Shown here: one piece after another, positions 1-13,963 of the stretch
Numbering within the stretch: the first letter of the stretch is position 1
Layout of the letters: each line of letters begins with the position of its first letter
The notes under the pieces: generated by a model
The model's input: only the letters and a program-made list of their open reading frames with translations
Database searches by the model: none
Told to the model about the DNA's origin: nothing
Program-made: the position numbers and the translations under genes
NCBI GenBank assembly: GCA_038496445.1
Contig: JALMLS010000448.1
Coordinates: 277,296 to 341,295 of the forward strand
Direction: 5' to 3'
DNA: 64,000 bases
DNA from: Trichosphaerium sp. ATCC 40318
Taxonomy: Eukaryota; Discosea; Flabellinia; Trichosidae

Positions 1-12
1 AGTATGTTACTT

Positions 13-3000
13 CTATTGTATAACCCCTAATAACGGGTTTCTCTCTTCCCTGTTGTGACGAGGGCAAAAGCAATAAAATATCTTCTTGAAAAGAGGATAA
101 AGTAGTGCTGCACACTTACCAGCAAGCATACCAATGTTGTACATTAGCGCAATTATAACTAAGAAAGAGAATACTAATTGAGCGTCTCCAATATTTTTTC
201 TTTGAATCTCTTGTTCATACGATGATCCTGACTTGACGATAATATCAAGTCTAAATAAAATACATTAATAAAAACCAAGAAAAAAAAAGGAAAACAACAT
301 CAATCAACAACCCATCAACTGTTTCCCCCTTTTGTTGTGTAACATTGGATGTAAGAAACAAGGGAAATGTTGAGACATATTTTGATAATTGCACTTGAGT
401 GATGCCCAAGTAACAAGAAAATCAGGAAAAGGTGTCAAAGTTGTTGATGATGTTGGTTTGTAGATAGAACGTACCTAAAGTTGTATTCTTCCACATTTTG
501 TAAATCAAAACCATGTACTTCTGGAGCTTTAATATAACTATGTTTTATAATAGTATGCGCAAAGTATCCTACAACAAAGACAAAGTCACAAGTTTTGTTC
601 AGATAATTTACAAAAAAAAACCCACTCACCTGTAATGTCTTCATTAGTTATACGTATTATGGGAGTGGATTCTACCAACAATTCTATCTTTGCACTTGGT
701 AGAAATCTACCAACATCAGATATTGTCATAAGCTCCTGTGAACCTTGTAGAAAAGAAAACATTAGCACTGTCACAACCAAAACAATAATCAGCCTTAAAT
801 GTACCTTTTGTTGTAAAGTTTATCTTGATGGCAGCAAAATTGGGAGACCAACACTCTGTTGAAAGAAATGAAAAACTCATATTTGTACCATCTTTAAAGC
901 TTTGATCAGATTCTAGAAATTGTATAGCATATGTGTTTTCTGCATACATTTCAAAATCAACATTTTGACTGTTAGTATTAAAAGAATACCAACTGCGGTC
1001 TGACTTGTTACAATATGTAACATTCATACCGACCCACTCAATTGTGACCTCAGTGTATGAATTACTATTGGGTAAAAGTGTTATTGTTCAGAAACATGTT
1101 GAGAAGCTTACCTTTGGAGGTGTTTGTAAAAATCCAAAACATTATGAGGTGCTGATGCCAACAACTCACTTGATGTTTCTCGTAACACATTCAATGGCCT
1201 TATAGACTCTGCTCCAATGATCATTGGTTCTCTTTCAAAGTCAAAGTAGATGTACAGCATGCACACAATACCAATAATACAAAAACCAATGGTACATATT
1301 GTAATCAAACCTCCGATCAAGTTACCTTTTGTTTGATACTTACCATTAACAATCAGTGGTGTTTTATTCATATCCATAGACTTGAGCTTATCTAATAGCC
1401 ATGTATTACCATTTTTGGTACATACAAGTACGATCAACAGCAACAGCAAAATGAGAGAAAAATTTGCTATTGTCATCCAAGGAGCAGGTCCGTTCTTGTT
1501 AAAGAGTTGATCAAGGAATTGCTTTTGTACTGACTTTGGTGTCAACTCTGTAAAAGGGAACCTCAGTGACTGTGCTGATTCTGCTAAAGTTTCTTCATCA
1601 AAATTCATTATAGATCCAGGTGGACATGTTTTCTTTTTTTTTGGTGTACAAAGCGCACACGATGACATAGTTTCGTTTTTGTAATAACCTAGAAAAAAAT
1701 AAGAAACATAAATTGTTGATGTTCTCCTTTCAATAACACACGTGTTTCAGTTGAAGTATGATGTTTATAAAAGACACAACATTGTTTATGGTACTTGGAG
1801 AAGTAATCTTACGTTATTCTTACCTTGTTTGCAGAAAGTGCAAGGCATGAGGTTTAGTCTAGTACTATCAACCTCTTTTCCTTGTCCGCAAGAAGCTATA
1901 AAAACATCATTTCCTGCATAATGTGGCCGTTGATTGAAACCAACACTAATTGTAAGACGGCAAGTTAAAATCAAAGTGTAGAAAATAACACGTGCTCTAC
2001 TTTGGGCTTTGCTCCCTTCTCAATGCTTAATGATCCATTTACTGAACTTCCAATATATAAGCTTCCTTTTACTTGTACAACACGCTGTATAGGACGAGGA
2101 CCAAGGGTATCACGAAATGGATAGTACGCATAATATTCAGATATTTTTTTAAGGCGGGCTTGTTTACTTGTCGGACTGCTAAGTGTCCAGCAGTACAAAC
2201 AATACTTGCTCTTTTAATAAAATTTGTTAGCACATATAGTAAGGTATTGAACATACGTAGTTAAGATCATACAGATAACAAGATAGGTGTAAATCGCAAT
2301 AAGAACCATAGTGTTCACTGGGTCGTGACCAAAGAGCAAACTCTGAATAATAAGCTTGACTAAAGCAACCAAGCGTTCTATCAAGACAAAAATAAAATGG
2401 AATGACCCACAATACATCGTATGCACTTATTACTACAAGTGCATCGTTTTGTATTCTTTCTAACAATAATAATGAGATGTAAAACTGAGGAAGAACTTTA
2501 CTTTATACATGAAAAAAAAGTTGGTTTTCGAAACACCACACAACATTACGCTTCTAAATAACAAGTGTAGAATTTGATGAAGACTAAAATACTATGGAAA
2601 GGTTGATTTTTATGGTGTAGTGACCCAAAAAAGGGTAAACGAAAAAAACATCAAATAAACCGTACTGGCATAGACTGTAAAGTCTTGTGGAATTGAGTAT
2701 CCTTCAACCTCAATTTTATAAAAATATGACCTATTCCATCGACCATTCAATGTTTTAACCATTGATAAAATACCCAGTTCCTCGTCATTTTTAACACCAA
2801 TCAACTATGTCAGATTAATGAATCGATATTTTTTAAAGTACAAATGAAATAGAAGTTCTAACACACAACGTACCCATAGACGCTCAAGTTCATACTCATA
2901 TCGTATGTTTTTAATAACAAATCCTTCTTCTTCATATTCAATAAAATGCCATGAGTTAATAGTACCACCCGAAACATTAAAAGAAACAGCACGTGTGAAT

Positions 3001-3562
3001 AAATTAATCACAACTGTATCGTTCCATGCTTCTACAATTGAATCAAAGTGGTATGATGTTCCATTCATAATACTACTCCATTTCACAGTTGACTTTTGCA
3101 CAAGTTGTTTCACGTCATCCTCCCATTCCCAAATTTCTACAGATTCACGGAATGTAAAAAAGAAAGCGTCTTGCTGACACCCCAGTTAGCACGTATTCAT
3201 CCCAATTAATGGTTAAAGAAGCTTTGAAACGTACATTCACTCTAGCGACGCTTATTATGGGAGAATAGAAGCGTGTTGTGTTACAACCGAAATAACCATT
3301 GTAAACGAATGTGGCTTTGTGCTTATTAGGTTTTGCGATAGTTTTGTATGCGTACCATTGTTATAAAGGGCTATTACGTTCTGGAATCGGTCTTGAATAA
3401 ACTGTGATTCTTAAAAGGTATTAGTACGCTTAATATTAGACCATACGCCTCACCTAATGGAACCAATGTTGGTTTATCGTCTTTAAACATACATTGCGCT
3501 TCTAAGCCCTCAAAAATACTCACAGCGAGCAGAAAAACAATCAATGTACACTGTCGCTGCAT
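13..3562 (-). CDS. Family A copy 1: three-pass Cys-rich surface membrane protein
   Basis: Multi-exon gene of unknown function. The first exon starts with a clear signal peptide (MQRQCTLIVFLLAVSIFEG). A long ectodomain with N-glycosylation sites follows, then a Cys-rich segment resembling GCC2/GCC3 (ephrin-receptor-like) modules, read as CTFCKQGYYKNET and TCPPGS. The large exon at 1108-1668 carries two membrane segments (around NFSLILLLLLIVLVC and GGLITICTIGFCIIGIVCM). A second extracellular stretch is followed by a third membrane segment near the end (LVFSFLVIIALMYNIG) and a short Cys-rich, basic tail. One intron (1946-1995) has a GC donor. The plus-strand paralogue at 20970 shares the same exon plan. 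Family B lies directly upstream in the same direction. Surface receptor or adhesion protein is inference; I recognise no named family. Exon borders in the 5' third are uncertain. Confidence 0.7.
1946..1995 (-). other. GC-AG intron in family A copy 1
   Basis: Donor GCACGTGTTA, acceptor ACAATTAG on the minus strand; equivalent to the intron in copy 2. The splice joins PKVD to VGFNQRPHYAGND in frame. Confidence 0.75.
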
Positions 3563-3841
3563 GTACCTTTTACAATCAGACCGTGAGCTTAATTCGCTTA
3601 AACTGTTGCTGCTTAACTTAACAACGCCGGATTTTCCGGATTATTATCGATATGTTCGTACACCATGTGTAAGGCTATGTTGCCTCAAGAGTAATTCTAT
3701 GTTAGCACACAGTTTTCATCTTACTTGTACTTCGTACTCATAATGTGAGATGTGTTGAACAGGTTTTTTACCTGAATGAACAACAAAAAGATAGCACGAC
3801 TTTTAGCACCGAACGAAGAATGTGCACATGAATGTTGCTAT

Positions 3842-4855
3842 TTATTGACTATCACGCTTTGCACAGTTGCCACTGTTAGGATTGCAGTACAAGTTTGGCA
3901 TTAGCCTTCCAGTCCATTTTGCTCTTAATCCAGCGATAGCATTATGGTTTGAGGATTGATCCCAAAAGCTAAATCCGAACTTTTCTCGATGAAAAAATGG
4001 ACCAACATGTCCTCCCCAGAATCCCTCAGCAATTAAAGTATTGCACAAAGAGCGAGACCACTTTAAAGACCAAGGAATGTTTGACTTTGAAGCACCAAAA
4101 GCACCTTCAGCGCCCTGTACAGTAGTACATGGAGGGTGACCAGGAGGCAAGTATGGTACTTGATCTGCAGGCGAAGGAATGAAAGTAGCACCACAGTGCG
4201 CGTTTCCAGATCCTTGGCAAGGACCGTATGCGCTTCCTGTAGTACCAGGGTATGCAGCGTCCCACATTGTAGTATGCTTACGTTGTTGGCCCCACAAGGC
4301 ACGAGCGAACATACAATGATCTTTCTTCACTTGTCTATCAGCACTAGTGTATCCTAAACAACAATGTGAGCTTTTTGATTAAAACGCTACGTGATTAGAA
4401 AACGTACCAACAAGTGCTCTTACATGGTTAATCGCAATACGATGCCATTCATCGACTTCTGCTTTGGTTGGGTTTGCATTGTCGGCAAAAGGTTGATGTT
4501 GGTAGAACACCTCGCGAATACCTCTAATACGATCGACACTTGGACAAATAGCTTTCCAGAACGCTCTTTTAGACATTGTAGAAGGGTCATACGTTGTTAC
4601 ACCGTCCCATTCTGAGTGACGCCATGCATTTTGTGAGATCCAACCGACGCCATCAGGGTCATGAGCGGTGTTTACTCCTGAAATCGCTTTTGCGTTCATT
4701 ATCGACCAATCTGCTTGGTCTGGGGTGTATTGTACAAGAAGTGTTGCTGCAGTAGACAGTACAAATATACATAGTAGTAACGTTGCTATCAAAGAGTTAG
4801 AATCCTCGCAGTTCATAATTCTATTTTCGTTTTCATAGGTACCGGAGGTTTTCAT
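3842..4855 (-). CDS. Family B copy 1: secreted Cys-containing protein, no GPI-like tail
   Basis: Two exons joined across an intron with donor GTACGTTT. The mature region begins near VQYTPDQADWSIMNAKAISG and runs to LMPNLYCNPNSGNC, ending within a few residues in AKRDSQ. A hydrophobic stretch (SLIATLLLCIFVLSTAATLL) after about 20 residues is a signal peptide or anchor; starting at the internal Met at 4816 would make it a normal signal peptide. The start at 4855 is the first ATG, and a CACGTGATAA element sits 18 bases before it, exactly as in the second copy. The second exon is rich in Gly, Pro, Trp and Cys. Nearly identical to copy 2 over the core, but the two ends differ. The family is not recognised. 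It lies upstream of family A in the same direction, about 280 bases apart. Confidence 0.75.
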
Positions 4856-4867
4856 TTCAGAAATAGG

Positions 4868-4880
4868 TGTTATCACGTGT
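4868..4880 (-). promoter_or_regulatory. CACGTGATAA element before family B copy 1
   Basis: On the minus strand the sequence reads CACGTGATAACACC, with CACGTG ending 18 bases before the ATG at 4855. The second B gene has CACGTGATAAACC with CACGTG ending 17 bases before its ATG, although the rest of the two upstream regions differs. This conserved position suggests a core promoter, start-site or leader element. The role is inference. Confidence 0.45.
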
Positions 4881-5454
4881 TGTTGTTTTGAAGTGTTGTT
4901 TGTATGATAATTGTATAAATGATATGTAGTCTGAAAAGTGTCGAGTTTTACCCGTGCACAATGTCACTGATCGCGCTATAAATAGTTGTAAATACTAAAC
5001 TGTTATTCCAATAAAATGAAGCGTGCTAGCTGTAGCTAGTGTGCCGCTATTTACATAAAAACAAAATTGGGTACTAAATATGATAAAGAATCCTGCAGTA
5101 CCGAAATAATCATCGCAATGGGTAGGTATGTTTTATTAATATGATTTATGAACAAGAAGTTTCGCAGTATGACATATTCTTTATGGATAGATTAGGAGAT
5201 ACTATCACAACCAAAAACCACTTGGAAAACACGTGAACCAAACGTAAGAAGTACATCTCTTTTAGGACCACCTTCTAACGAATCTTGCGGGAAAAGATCG
5301 AAACAGTTTGTGTTTTTTTCGGACTGTTTGGGGTGTATAGTATCAGTTAGCAGCTTTGATTTTATCCATACTTGATAACCCGTTACCTTTTTAGGGGAGA
5401 ATTGGGAAATGATATATTTCTGCTTGGTATCTGTTCGTGATATGCCCGCACCCA

Positions 5455-5587
5455 AACGAACGGGTCGTCACGCAAGATACAACGAAAGGGTCATTCACAC
5501 AAGATGAAACGAAAGGGTCGTTCACACAAGATGTAACGAAAGGGTCGTTCACACGAGATAAAACGAACGGGTCGTTCACACAAGAAA
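5455..5587. repeat. 27-bp minisatellite, about 4.5-5 copies
   Basis: The unit is close to AACGAAAGGGTCGTTCACAC followed by AAGATGA, 27 bases long, with single-base differences among copies. Because the unit is a multiple of three, the array is open in frame on both strands: TKGSFTQD repeats on plus and NDPFVSSCV repeats on minus. The first and last units are degenerate. No flanking gene can be firmly tied to it, so it is annotated as a repeat rather than as coding sequence. Confidence 0.85.
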
Positions 5588-5884
5588 ACTGCATTTTTAC
5601 TGCATTTTATAAGTTGTTAGAATAACACTCATTTCGCAGTATTTAGCATATTGACCTCTACATAATCCATGAGAGGCTTGTTGGCAACTTATTCGTTTTC
5701 GGTATTTAGATCTGTTTTATTTTTGGTTTTCTTGTCATGTAAATAAACCTCCGTGCACTAATCTCACTGTATTTCAATAACCAGCACTGTCGCTATGATG
5801 TTCCCTAGGGCGTTATTGAGGAATGTAAAGCCAACATCCTTGAATAATAGCCATGTTATGGCTGTACACGTGTTTTACTCCGTT

Positions 5885-5908
5885 ACAGACGTTTGGGTAA
5901 ACGTCTGT
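5885..5908. repeat. Perfect 10-bp stem hairpin
   Basis: ACAGACGTTT, a GGGT loop, then AAACGTCTGT. A perfect stem of this length in gene-poor sequence could be a structured RNA element or a remnant; nothing nearby decides its role. Confidence 0.5.
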
Positions 5909-7248
5909 TGGCTTCGTATAAATCAACAACAACATCAACCGACAAAGCTTAAACAACATGGCAAGCAGCAATCACCCACATCCCACCCAAACATTTCCGG
6001 TTCAATTTGTTTTTATAAAACTGTAAAAACCTTTTTTTTATTTTCCAAGTGTTCTTGTATAATATAACAAATACTTGGCGCTGCGCTAGAGCCACAAGAC
6101 ATTTTTTATTCCTCCCAACGTCGTCCTAGTTAGTGTTCCTTGGGTAGTTGATAGAAGAAAGTCAACTGAGAGTGTTAGAACTCTAACATAATAGAAAATC
6201 AAGGTAATCGACTTCCGGCAAACAAGGTGTTGCTAGTTTTATCTGGGCTCATGGAAATTTGCCTAAAATCGTCAAGAGCACTCTCGAATATGCGGCGGTA
6301 CCTGTTTCGTATTATAGTTCTGGAGTGTTTGAAAAGTCTTGGTCATCTAGCTGCCTTTTGAATTTGTGAAGTTTCCTTCCAAAGGCTGTTGCAACTTCTG
6401 TCGTCAACATCGCTCTATACAATAATGTCATAAACAATTACAGCAAGTCCATGACAGCTCTAAGCGGTTGAATAATGCACTAGATTGTAAATGGTTTATG
6501 GTGTAAGGATTCACCTGTGTACCAGCACGATCTGTTATCCATTGAATTTTGTCCTGCAACAATGTTGAAGGGCACACGAAAGATGAGAATACGTGTAAGA
6601 GAGACGTGGCCTTAGTTGTAGGATAATAGCGTATTTATTAAAGGCATTATGTACATAATTCAGAGAAATACATATAATGTCATTATCGAATATCATTAAT
6701 CTCATGATTAAATGTAATCAGAATAGTAGCATATGCTGTTGCACGTTACATATCCAGTTTTCTGGCCTCAGTGGGTGTTGGAGTGTAAATGGTTATGTTT
6801 GAGGACCATTTTTCATTGTCGTACATACCTTTATGCGTAGCAAAAAAACTGGGCCAAACAAGAAAAAGAAAGCTCTCTGAAAAAGGGTCAGAATTGAGCA
6901 ACGTTCAGATATAAGATTGAATTGCGTAACGAATGTGAAATAGCATAGTTTCCAAATATGTAACAAGAATACTTAATACCTACTAACTACTGCCGTATAC
7001 CTTAGCTACGGTTATAAGACGTTGTAAATAGTACAAGGTAAGGAGAAATCTAATTTATTAACTAACTTATATACATAGGTTTAAGTAACTTCGTTATCTG
7101 AATGATAGCGAATGGCAAATACAACAAGGTCATATACGACAATACGAGAAATACAAAGCCTTGGTAAAATTTGCTCTGACGAGTTTAATCACAAAGACAT
7201 ATCAACGAAAGATTAAGTTTATTTGTCTTACAAAATAGTAGTAAGAGC

Positions 7249-8833
7249 TTAAGCGAGGAAGCTCTCGAATACTTCGTTTTCACCACCTTCGAAGATACGA
7301 GTAATTGGTACCCAAGCTGGTTTACCATTCTTGGCGAGGTACTCAGCAGCGTAGAACAAAGCCTTTTTCTTTTCACCAGTTGATGAATCTTTGCCAACCC
7401 AAGCGAAAACTTCTGGACCTGGAAGTAAAAGTTAATATAGTTACTCAAGTTTATGTTTGGTTACACCAAAAATAACGTACCAACATCGAAGATGAAGACA
7501 TCCTTTGAGTCGAACATGTCACGCTTGATTGCGCCCTTTGCGACTTCAGTGAAAGTGAAGGATCCAGACTCGTCAGAGAGTTTGTTTAGAACACATGATA
7601 CCTAAGGGTCAAGATAAGTAAATAACAAACCGCTAACATCAAAAAACTCGGCATGTGGCAGTTCACGTACACCAATCTCTTCGTCTTTTTCTACGGCATC
7701 CTTTGACTTGATGTCTCCGGCAGCGCCTTCCAAAGCTTCGTAGAATTTGGCACAATCATCATCACCTTCTTCAATGACAACAGTAGTTGGTTTACCACCA
7801 CGCTCATCATCAATAGCACGTGTCAATTGAGCGGCTTTACCCTTTTCGGCAGCACCAGATTTTGAACCGTTCCATTGAGTGATAGTCAATCCTTGGTCAA
7901 GAATGAAAATATCACCTAAACATTTTATAATTAGTATCTTTTTTCAAGATCACGTGATTAAATTATTTTTGGTGTATCAAAAAAATGCGTACCTGAGTTC
8001 ATGGATGCAGTGGCGAGAGGTACTTCACGTACAACAACGTTGTTAACCTTACCCTTGATCCATAAGAGACGTGGTTTGTATTCCTACAGTCCATAGGTTA
8101 GTACAAGAAAAAAAACAAAAAAAATGGCGGTTGAGGAATCTAGAATCACATGCACATTTACCTTTTCTTCAACGTGGGTGAAACCGCTATCTACACCACC
8201 TTCGAGAATCTGTATTGGTGGATCGGCGAAATACCCTTGGAAGAGCTTGGATTCGTGATCCTAGCAAAAGTTTTAATTTTTGGGCGAGAAAGAAAAACTT
8301 TACAAACCTGAACTTCACGATGTTGAACAGGAGCGCCGCCGAGCAAATCATCAAGTTCTACTGTCTATTCATTCTTTTAGCACGATAGAAGGTTAACAAA
8401 AGGTCGTACCTTGTAAGCAGCAGTACCGGCTTCGTCTTGCGTGGTGTACCTTTTCCGGAGGGTTAGTTTACAGTCTAGGCGAGGCGAGAGATGTTTTAGG
8501 CTCAAACTTACTTTCCAAGCCAAAAGTGAACGTCGTAGCAGTCCTTGTTACCCTTTTTATAGGTTTTCAAGACAATGTATGAGTCTCCGCTGTAAAATTT
8601 ACCAATGTCGCATTTTGTGAGCTTGCGGACGTTGAACTTCTCAATTCTCCAGACTTGAAGAGGCTCTTTACCAGCACCTTGCCACTATAATAACTTTTAG
8701 GATAAAAGATACAACTTCAAGTCCGTACAGCGTCTTCGGATTCAGCGGCAGCTGTTTTGATCTTTTTTTCGATATCGCTACCGAATAGAGCGAGGTTTGT
8801 ATCGGCTACGTTGTATTCCTTTTGCTTTAACAT
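7249..8833 (-). CDS. Severin-like actin-severing protein (three gelsolin domains)
   Basis: Spliced gene of about ten exons coding for roughly 370 residues, the usual length of severin/fragmin. Calcium-dependent binding, severing and capping of actin filaments is the known family role. The start ATG at 8833 gives MLKQKEYNVADTN and then LFGSDIEKK, matching the short N-terminal lead of severins; an open frame continues upstream to 9004 but adds nothing family-like. Recognisable segments in order are WQGAGKEPLQVWRIEKF, the domain 1 core GDSYIVLKTYKK, HFWLGK and TTQDEAGTAAYK, then GDIFILDQG and ITQWNG for domain 2, and KDVFIFDVG with VFAWVGKDSS for domain 3. The last residues are EVFESFLA. Introns mostly start GTACG. 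One intron near 7953 contains ATCACGTGAT. The next gene upstream on the same strand is a STE20-type kinase. Confidence 0.9.
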
Positions 8834-9585
8834 GTTGGTGAGATGCTGAAAAATGACCGTAACGGCATCGCAAAATGTGTACTGATACACGTAACGCCGT
8901 TGGCGCTTTGTGACGCTATAATGGTGTTCTAGGATTGCACTTCGCAACGTGTTCGTTATCAGTTGCGCGTTGACACTTGAATGTGCACCATGTGCAGTTC
9001 TCAAGGTCTGGAAAAGGGCCTACGGACAAAAAAAGATCGCACAACGCAAAAAACAAAAAAATGGAAGAAACACACTGTTTTTTCCCGACAATGCGTGTTA
9101 CCCTTGAAGCATCTCCTTGGAGAATAACTCTTTGACCGATTTATGTGTTTGGTGGTTTTTCCGTTATGAATTTTTTTAATATTACGCTACACGTGATAAC
9201 TTCGCCCAAAAAGGCGTAATTTAGCGTCGTTTCATTTCTGTAGTCTTTTTTTAGTAAATGGTAACAAAAACTCTGCGTTTCACCTTTTTTCTAGCACTAC
9301 TATCTGCTTACGCATTATTTATAGTAGAGAACACTAGAGTTCTCGTGATACAAGGCGCTAAAAAAAATATTGTGCCTTGTGTCACTATTGAAGCGCTTCT
9401 ACAACTTTAAGAATGTTGTTCTAGGCGTCGCTATGCCTGTTACAACACACTCCGGCAAGGAAAAAAACTTGTAACTCCTGTAGCATCAAGAACGTTTTTA
9501 TGTACATTTTATTCTATTAGCATTCTTTTATACAAACCCTCTAATCTACCCATCCTCTAGAAAGCCATTTTTTTTCAAATATTCA
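8834..9585. other. Intergenic, no gene seen
   Basis: Spacer between the severin start and the end of the kinase gene. The part next to severin is open on the minus strand to 9004, but I regard it as upstream sequence. From about 9100 it is AT-rich with frequent stops in all frames and includes one CACGTG at about 9190. Confidence 0.5.
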
Positions 9586-12035
<2,450 letters not shown>

Positions 12036-12467
12036 GCCAGCACCAAAACTACTGAAAATTCACCTTTTGAATTGCGCTTGGAGTAAAATCCAAAATTGGC
12101 GTACTTAATTCAACTTAAGGCTTACTCGCCAAAAATGAAACGAGAAATGTCCTTTGATGATAAAATACTGTTTACTACTAGCCTTGCCAAGGACAACAGC
12201 GCACTGAACTTAATTATCAGTGAAGACCGTTACAAAAAAACATTTCACGTGTCCAGCACTTTATTGGTTACCATCACACTATGCCTGCTTTGATAAACTG
12301 TTATGCTGCCTATACACTGCAATCGCCATTTGATATATTATCAATGTGTATGGTGGTATATTCACATCAAGCAGCAAAGTGCAACAAAGCAAACAAAAAG
12401 TATGCTGTGCAAGTACCGTCTCAATGGGAATATGGAAGTCGCTGATTTCATCTGTTTAGTTCTAATT
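12036..12467. other. Intergenic between two minus-strand genes
   Basis: A 65-codon plus-strand frame (12096-12293) is open here but has no recognisable motif and lies antisense to the flanking transcription. The interval probably holds the kinase promoter and the phosphatase 3' end. Confidence 0.4.
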
Positions 12468-13800
12468 TTAGTCTGCCCAGTGTGGACCACGCTTGTGTGA
12501 AGATTTCTTTTTTCTTCGTCTGTTATTATTACGTTTATCATTCCGTCCCTTCTTGTTATTATTTTTACGTCCTTCGTCACCAGCTTGTTTCATGGATGCT
12601 TTACCAAACATTCTTATCTCATAAGCTACTAGTTGTTCCATGAATCCAATATTTGGTAAACAACGCTCGTTTCTCTCTGTCAAAAAAGCATAACAAAGAT
12701 CAAGAGGTTGTTTGTATGAGTACATAAGGTATGCTAGTACTAGGGCTGATGACCTGCTGACACCTAAATATATACAATTCAATACTCTGAAATAAAATCA
12801 TTGAATGTAAATTGGGTGGGTAAAGATTGTGGTAAGACCTGACAAAAAACCAAAACGAACTCGGTTTTTAGTTGTCAGATTTTTTCCTTTTGCGTACCTC
12901 CTCTGCAATGTACAAGAGTAACACCTCCTTCTTTGCGTGCCCCATCTAGATAGTGTAAATTTATTAAAAATGTAGCGTCATAGCTTACCAATAAACCTGC
13001 AAGTCTCGTTAAAGTACTCACTTATTTTAACAAATTTTCTATCTTCTACTGGGAGATCCAAGTATGCTAATTGGTCTCTGAAATAACTTGGCTACAAGAG
13101 TTACTTAAATAAAGCCAATGTAATAGTAATAAACACATACAACAACTCCGTCTGTAGCATTGACAACATGCGTTACACCACATGACAACAAAAAAGATAT
13201 TCTTTCAGCTGTTATATCTCTACCCTGAACTAGAAAAGGCGTGACTTCTTTGAGACCATACTTCCTTGTATTAAGGCTGTACTCTACACCACGATAAGTA
13301 TCACATGAAACAAGACATAAGCCTTACCTGTAGGGAAAGGAATAGGACCTGACGCCTCTTCTTCGTCATCATCAGTTGTGTCTGTAGTTTCTTCGTTGTT
13401 CAATTCCACATCATCTTCGTCTGTGTCTTCGTCTGTGTCTTGGTCTTCGTCTTCCTGCTGATCACGTGAGACTGTGAATCGAGAATTTCTAAGCGTACAA
13501 CATTGAAACTAAGCCACAGTTTTATGTTATCTTTGCTTTCGGCTATGTCTTTTAGGTTTGCTTCTCTGGAATGATCTTTAGATATTTTGACGCGTGTTGA
13601 AGAACGTACGTCACAATTTGTACTTTGTTTCCTAGTTTGTCTTCGAAGTGAATTACAATCGTTTCGTCTTCGTGTGGTAGAGCAATTACAGTTGAAATAG
13701 ACGTTTTTAAGGCTTCTACCGATTCAGTAGATACATCTATGCTCTGGGAGGTGTCATTTACGTAGACTTCGCATGTGCGGGTTATAGAAGGCTTTTCCAT
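12468..13800 (-). CDS. Dual-specificity protein phosphatase with ubiquitin-fold-like start
   Basis: Spliced gene. Exon 1 (MEKPSITRTCEVYVNDTSQS onward, about 64 residues) ends at donor GTACGTTC and looks like a small beta-rich, ubiquitin-like fold. A very acidic linker follows (QQEDEDQDTDEDTDED). The catalytic domain reads LKEVTPFLVQGRDITAERIS, CGVTHVVNATDG, YLDLPVEDRKF and then the P-loop HCRGGVSRS, which fits HCx5R and is completed across an intron (HCRG / GVSRS). The Asp in DLPVED is a candidate general acid. The C-terminus is strongly basic (KKGRNDKRNNNRRRKKKSS), suggesting nuclear or RNA localisation. It removes phosphate from Tyr and/or Ser/Thr in its family. It is divergent from Nup160 with only about 160 bases between starts. 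Confidence 0.85.
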
Positions 13801-13963
13801 GGTGTAATAAATGTTTAGCTGAAATTTAGTGAAGGATTACTCAAATCAAGATAGTACTACCTTCACCAGTTTTGGCTTGAGTTTCAGCTATATTCTGACA
13901 GCTACAATGAAAATGAAATAAGTTGAGACTTAACCGTGAAAAAGTTTGTCGATTTGAAGCACT
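13801..13963. promoter_or_regulatory. Bidirectional promoter region
   Basis: A 163-base gap separates the ATG of the phosphatase gene (minus) from the ATG of Nup160 (plus). It must hold both promoters and leaders. No TATA box or CACGTG is evident in it. Confidence 0.4.

Larger units (their letters stand above)
4881..7248. other. Gene-poor interval
   Basis: No recognisable gene in about 2.4 kb. It holds the 27-bp minisatellite and a 10-bp hairpin described separately. A minus-strand reading frame at 5192-5455 (87 codons, beginning MGAGIS, a possible N-myristoylation start) and a plus-strand frame at 5795-6067 are open, but neither matches a family I know and neither has convincing splice neighbours. 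The rest is AT-rich and closed in all frames. Confidence 0.5.

Noticed and set aside
5437-5625. Plus-strand ORF across the minisatellite as a secreted or repeat protein
   Set aside because: No ATG at its head, openness follows from the 27-bp unit, and the opposite strand is equally open.
12096-12293. 65-codon plus-strand ORF
   Set aside because: Antisense to flanking genes, no motif, no splice context; most likely chance.
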